This document shows, in pieces, positions 1-6,712 of a stretch of DNA of 6,712 nucleotides (position 1 is its first letter; every line of letters begins with the position of its first letter). The position numbers and the translations under genes are program-made. This stretch comes from Mariprofundales bacterium (lineage in GTDB: Bacteria; Pseudomonadota; Zetaproteobacteria; Mariprofundales; S012-25), in contig WFOX01000038.1 in NCBI GenBank assembly GCA_015487905.1, positions 1 to 6,712 of the forward strand. Direction: 5' to 3'. The notes under the pieces were generated by a model, which was given only the letters and a program-made list of their open reading frames with translations, was not told the origin of the DNA and searched no databases.

Positions 1-1
1 C

Positions 2-7
2 AAGGAG
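2..7 (+). promoter_or_regulatory. Ribosome binding site of gltB
   Basis: AAGGAG lies 7 bases before the ATG at 15, an optimal Shine-Dalgarno distance. A second in-frame ATG at 21 would be 13 bases away, so the first ATG is preferred. No promoter is visible because only 14 bases precede the gene. Confidence 0.8.
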
Positions 8-14
8 CACGCCG

Positions 15-4659
<4,645 letters not shown>

Positions 4660-4667
<8 letters not shown>

Positions 4668-6102
4668 GCCCACGGGATTCATGGAGTATCCGCGCGAGGA
4701 TGTGAGCTACGAGCCGGTTTCCGAGCGGCTCACGCACTGGCGCGAGTTCGCGCGCCTTCCCGAGGACATGGCGCGCCAGGGCGCGCGCTGCATGGATTGC
4801 GGCATTCCGTTTTGCCACAACGGCTGCCCGATCCACAACATCATCCCCGAGTTCAACGATGCGGTCTATCGCGGGCGCTGGCGCGACGCGCTGGAGATTT
4901 TGCACTCCACGAACAACTTCCCCGAGATCACGGGCCGCGTGTGCCCCGCGCCGTGCGAGGAGGCCTGCACGGTCAACCTCATCGGCGATGCGGTCACGAT
5001 CAAGAACATTGAGCTCGCGATCGCCGAGCGCGGCTGGCGCGAGGGCTGGATCACGCCGCGCATCGCCAAGAAAAAAACGGGCAAGCGTGTCGCGATCGTC
5101 GGCTCGGGGCCGGCGGGCCTCGCGTGCGCGCAGCAGCTTGCGCGCGCAGGGCATGAGGTCGTCGTCTTTGAAAAGCAGGATCGCATCGGGGGGCTGCTTC
5201 GCTACGGCATTCCGAACTTCAAGCTGGAAAAATGGGTCATTGATCGGCGGCTCATGCAACTGCGCGCCGAGGGCGTGGAGTTTCGCGTCAATGTCCATGT
5301 CGGGCGCGATGTCTCGGCCAAGCAGCTCGTGGATGCGTTTGATGCCGTCGTGCTTGCGGGCGGCTCGGAAAAGCCGCGCGATCTGACTGTGCCCGGCCGG
5401 GAACTCAAAGGGATTTACTTCGCAATGGAGTATCTCACGCAGGCCACGCGCCGCGTGCTCGGCGATCCAGAGCCTGAGGGCGGCTGGATTGATGCCGAGG
5501 GCAAGCATGTCGTCGTGATCGGCGGCGGCGATACAGGAAGCGACTGCATCGGCACCGCGAACCGCCAGGGCGCGGCCTCCATCACGCAACTGGAGATTCT
5601 CCCGAAGCCGCCGGAGACCGTGGACAAGCTCGTGACATGGCCGTTTTGGCCGCGCAAGCTGCGCACCTCCACTTCGCATGAAGAGGGTTGCGAGCGGCTC
5701 TGGAGCGTGTCCACGAAGCGCTTCATCGGCGATGAGAACGGCCATGTGCGCGAGCTTGAGGCCGTGCGCGTGGAGTGGGAGCGCGATGAACAGGGCAACT
5801 GGAAGATGCGCGAGCTTCCTGACACAGCCTTCCGGCTGCGCGCCGATCTCGTGTTTCTGGCGATGGGCTTCGTGCATCCCGTGCACGAGGGCCTCGTGGA
5901 GGAGCTTGCGCCGCAGCTGGATGCGCGCGGCAATGTGCAGGCGGACACGCAAAGCTACCGCACGAGCGTGGAGAAGGTCTTCGCGGCAGGCGACATGCGC
6001 CGCGGGCAGTCGCTTGTGGTCTGGGCGATCCGCGAAGGCAGGCAGTGCGCCGCCGCCGTGGATGAATACCTCATGGGCGAAACGGCGCTGCCGCGCGTCT
6101 AA
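4660..6102 (+). CDS. gltD: Glutamate synthase (NADPH) small (beta) subunit, GltD
   Basis: This FAD and iron-sulfur flavoprotein oxidises NADPH and passes electrons through 4Fe-4S clusters to the FMN of GltB. It is 480 residues long, close to the roughly 470-480 usual for the family. The N-terminal adrenodoxin-reductase-like Fe-S domain carries Cys44, Cys47, Cys52 and Cys56 (C-x2-C-x4-C-x3-C), then Cys95, Cys99 and Cys103 in GRVCPAPCEEAC. An FAD dinucleotide fold follows with GSGPAG at 148-153. The NADPH-binding fold has GGGDTG at 288-293, and the C-terminal FAD contact AAGDMRRGQSLVVWAI starts at 442. The TSTSHEEGCER segment in the NADPH domain is also typical of the family. The start at 4660 is supported by its ribosome site and by the conserved MGKPTGF opening. 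The 8-base overlap with gltB suggests translational coupling, which would fit the roughly equal amounts of the two subunits in the complex. A hairpin terminator follows 4 bases after the stop codon. An A7 run at 5071-5077 sits between the Fe-S and FAD domains. Identity is secure. Related Fe-S flavoproteins (dihydropyrimidine dehydrogenase PreT, sulfide dehydrogenase) are excluded by the gltB partner. Confidence 0.98.
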
Positions 6103-6106
6103 ACGA

Positions 6107-6131
6107 AAAGGCCCCCGCAATGGGGGCCTTT
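6107..6131 (+). terminator. Rho-independent terminator of gltBD, probably bidirectional
   Basis: A perfect 10-bp stem (AAAGGCCCCC paired with GGGGGCCTTT) closes a 5-base GCAAT loop, beginning 4 bases after the gltD stop. On the plus strand the U-tract is short (TTTCC). On the minus strand the core GC stem is followed by TTTTCGTTT, a somewhat better tail, so it may also back up termination of leftward transcripts from the tRNA gene. Confidence 0.85.
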
Positions 6132-6137
6132 CCTGCA

Positions 6138-6186
6138 CCTTACGCAACACTAGGGAGGGGAGGGAGGAGGGAAACGATGCGTAAGG
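6138..6186 (+). repeat. 9-bp inverted repeat with G-quadruplex-like loop
   Basis: CCTTACGCA (6138-6146) is perfectly complementary to TGCGTAAGG (6178-6186) across a 31-base loop. Within the loop, 6153-6171 reads GGG-A-GGGG-A-GGG-AGGA-GGG, which meets the usual four-run G-quadruplex pattern with loops of 1, 1 and 4 bases. On the minus strand the same stretch is C-rich and nearly free of G, as Rho-loading sites tend to be. The repeat lies between two converging terminators and its function is unknown. The pattern is directly visible; folding and role are inference. Confidence 0.6.
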
Positions 6187-6201
6187 ACTGGGCCGAATCA
6201 T

Positions 6202-6225
6202 AAAAGCCCGCCTTGAAGGCGGGCT
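6202..6225 (-). terminator. Rho-independent terminator downstream of tRNA-Gln
   Basis: Read on the minus strand, AGCCCGCC and GGCGGGCT pair (9 to 10 bp counting the inner A-T pairs) around a very small TCA-type loop, followed by TTT and then A. The plus-strand reading has no T-run after the stem. Orientation and position, 33 bases beyond the tRNA 3' end, make it the natural terminator of the tRNA-Gln transcript. The strand is chosen from the T-run alone. Confidence 0.8.
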
Positions 6226-6258
6226 GAAGCGGAAATGACGGATTTTTCATGCGGGATC

Positions 6259-6332
6259 TGGCTGGGGGACCAGGATTCGAACCTGGGCTACCGGGGCCAG
6301 AACCCGGCGTCCTACCGCTAGACGATCCCCCA
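6259..6332 (-). tRNA. tRNA-Gln (anticodon CUG)
   Basis: Seventy-four bases on the minus strand fold into a complete cloverleaf. The acceptor stem is TGGGGGA/TCCCCCA, the D arm has loop AGCGGTA, and the anticodon stem is CCGGG/CCCGG with loop TTCTGGC. There is a 4-base variable region, and the T arm is CCAGG-TTCGAAT-CCTGG. The anticodon CTG is at 6298-6300 and reads CAG. The U1-A72 pair and G73 discriminator match known tRNA-Gln identity elements, and the 3' CCA is encoded. This tRNA cannot read CAA by normal pairing. The neighbouring genes use some CAA codons, for example in gltB, so a tRNA-Gln with UUG anticodon should exist elsewhere. It is transcribed toward gltD, away from sucA. Confidence 0.97.
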
Positions 6333-6344
6333 ATTGCTGCGGGA

Positions 6345-6373
6345 ATCCTTGCAAGCTGGCGCGCAAGCGTCAA
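6345..6373 (-). promoter_or_regulatory. Candidate promoter of tRNA-Gln
   Basis: On the minus strand, TTGACG (6373-6368, five of six with the sigma-70 -35 consensus) is followed after 17 bases by AAGGAT (6350-6345), a weak -10 box. Transcription would begin near 6338, about 6 bases before the mature tRNA, a short leader compatible with tRNA processing. The -35 match and spacing are good. The -10 is only three of six, so this remains tentative. Confidence 0.4.
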
Positions 6374-6378
6374 CCGCA

Positions 6379-6407
6379 TTGGCGCAGGCGGGGCGCGCTG
6401 CTATCGT
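6379..6407 (+). promoter_or_regulatory. Candidate promoter of sucA
   Basis: TTGGCG (6379-6384) and TATCGT (6402-6407) are separated by 17 bases, each matching four of six positions of the sigma-70 consensus. The predicted start of transcription falls at about 6414, next to the sucA ATG at 6415, so the mRNA could have almost no leader. In GC-rich DNA four-of-six boxes occur by chance, so confidence is modest. Confidence 0.3.
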
Positions 6408-6414
6408 GAGCCGC

Positions 6415-6712
6415 ATGGACGAACGCGCATTTCCGGCAACTGATGCCGCATGGCTTGAGGCGCTCTATCAGCAGTGGCTGGAGGCGCCGGGGTCGGTGCC
6501 GGCGCGCTGGGCCGAGCTTTTTGCACGCTGGGAAGCGCCGCGCGCGCCCGAGGCCGTGCAAGAAGTGCAAACGATCCCGGCCGGCATGCGCGGCGTGGAG
6601 CATCCCTCGCGCGCGATTTACCTCATCCACGGCTATCGCGTGCATGGCCATCGCGCGGCCGATTTGGATCCGCTCAAGCTGGATCCCCAGCCGCGCCCGC
6701 CGGAGTTGGAGC
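6415..6712 (+). CDS. sucA: 2-oxoglutarate dehydrogenase E1 subunit, N-terminal part (cut by window end)
   Basis: Only the first 99 codons are in the window; the frame is open to the last base. SucA is the thiamine-diphosphate E1 component of the 2-oxoglutarate dehydrogenase complex in the TCA cycle. Two N-terminal landmarks are visible. Residues about 8-40 (WLEALYQQWLEAPGSVPARWAELFARW) match the short helical 2-oxoglutarate dehydrogenase N-terminal segment, thought to contact the E2 core. Residues 73-87 (GYRVHGHRAADLDPL) match the conserved AYRxRGHxxAxLDPLGL block that opens the E1 body. The linker between them is rather short compared with E. coli SucA. ATG 6415 is chosen because it sits just ahead of the conserved segment. 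An in-frame GTG at 6406 would add three residues. Neither has a clear Shine-Dalgarno sequence. The catalytic regions lie beyond the window. Fused relatives such as KgdA/OdhA carry an E2-like domain before the E1 body; the early YRVHGH block argues against that here. Confidence 0.9.
   Translation, partial: MDERAFPATDAAWLEALYQQWLEAPGSVPARWAELFARWEAPRAPEAVQEVQTIPAGMRGVEHPSRAIYLIHGYRVHGHRAADLDPLKLDPQPRPPELE

Noticed and set aside
6259..6332. tRNA-Gln as an integration (att) site for a genomic island
   Set aside because: No integrase, no partial copy of the tRNA 3' end and no change of composition is seen on either side; the flanks are housekeeping genes.
6140..6443. Small open frames on both strands running across the tRNA
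   Set aside because: They are formed by tRNA and hairpin sequence and lack plausible protein composition.
6370..6651. 93-codon minus-strand open frame over the sucA start
   Set aside because: Antisense to the recognisable SucA N-terminus; no support of its own.

Overview
The window is GC-rich, gene-dense bacterial chromosome carrying core nitrogen and carbon metabolism. It holds a complete gltB-gltD operon for NADPH-type glutamate synthase, a tRNA-Gln gene on the opposite strand, and the first 99 codons of sucA, the E1 subunit of 2-oxoglutarate dehydrogenase. The two-subunit bacterial GOGAT, the CCA-encoding tRNA and the SD-led starts of gltB and gltD show a bacterium, most likely Pseudomonadota or a related Gram-negative phylum. 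I cannot place it more finely from this sequence. Nothing points to phage, plasmid, transposon or CRISPR content, and codon use looks uniform across the three protein genes.

Layout. Bases 1-14 hold only the gltB ribosome binding site, so the operon promoter lies outside the window. gltB (15-4667) and gltD (4660-6102) overlap by 8 bases, with a GGAGG site for gltD inside the end of gltB. After gltD comes a strong GC-rich hairpin terminator (6107-6131). Next is a 9-bp inverted repeat whose loop is a G-tract matching a four-run G-quadruplex pattern (6138-6186). A second hairpin is oriented as a minus-strand terminator (6202-6225), followed by tRNA-Gln(CUG) on the minus strand (6259-6332). The 82-base gap between the tRNA and sucA contains plausible back-to-back promoters. 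The rightward one would start transcription almost on the sucA ATG, which has no clear Shine-Dalgarno sequence.

How the genes relate. GltB and GltD form the enzyme that converts glutamine plus 2-oxoglutarate into two glutamates using NADPH. SucA starts the oxidation of the same 2-oxoglutarate in the TCA cycle, so enzymes on both sides of the carbon/nitrogen branch point are adjacent here, although separately transcribed. I see no new multi-gene system. The less ordinary signals are in the roughly 310-base region between gltD and sucA: convergent terminators around a G-rich hairpin, and a compact divergent promoter with a possible leaderless sucA transcript.
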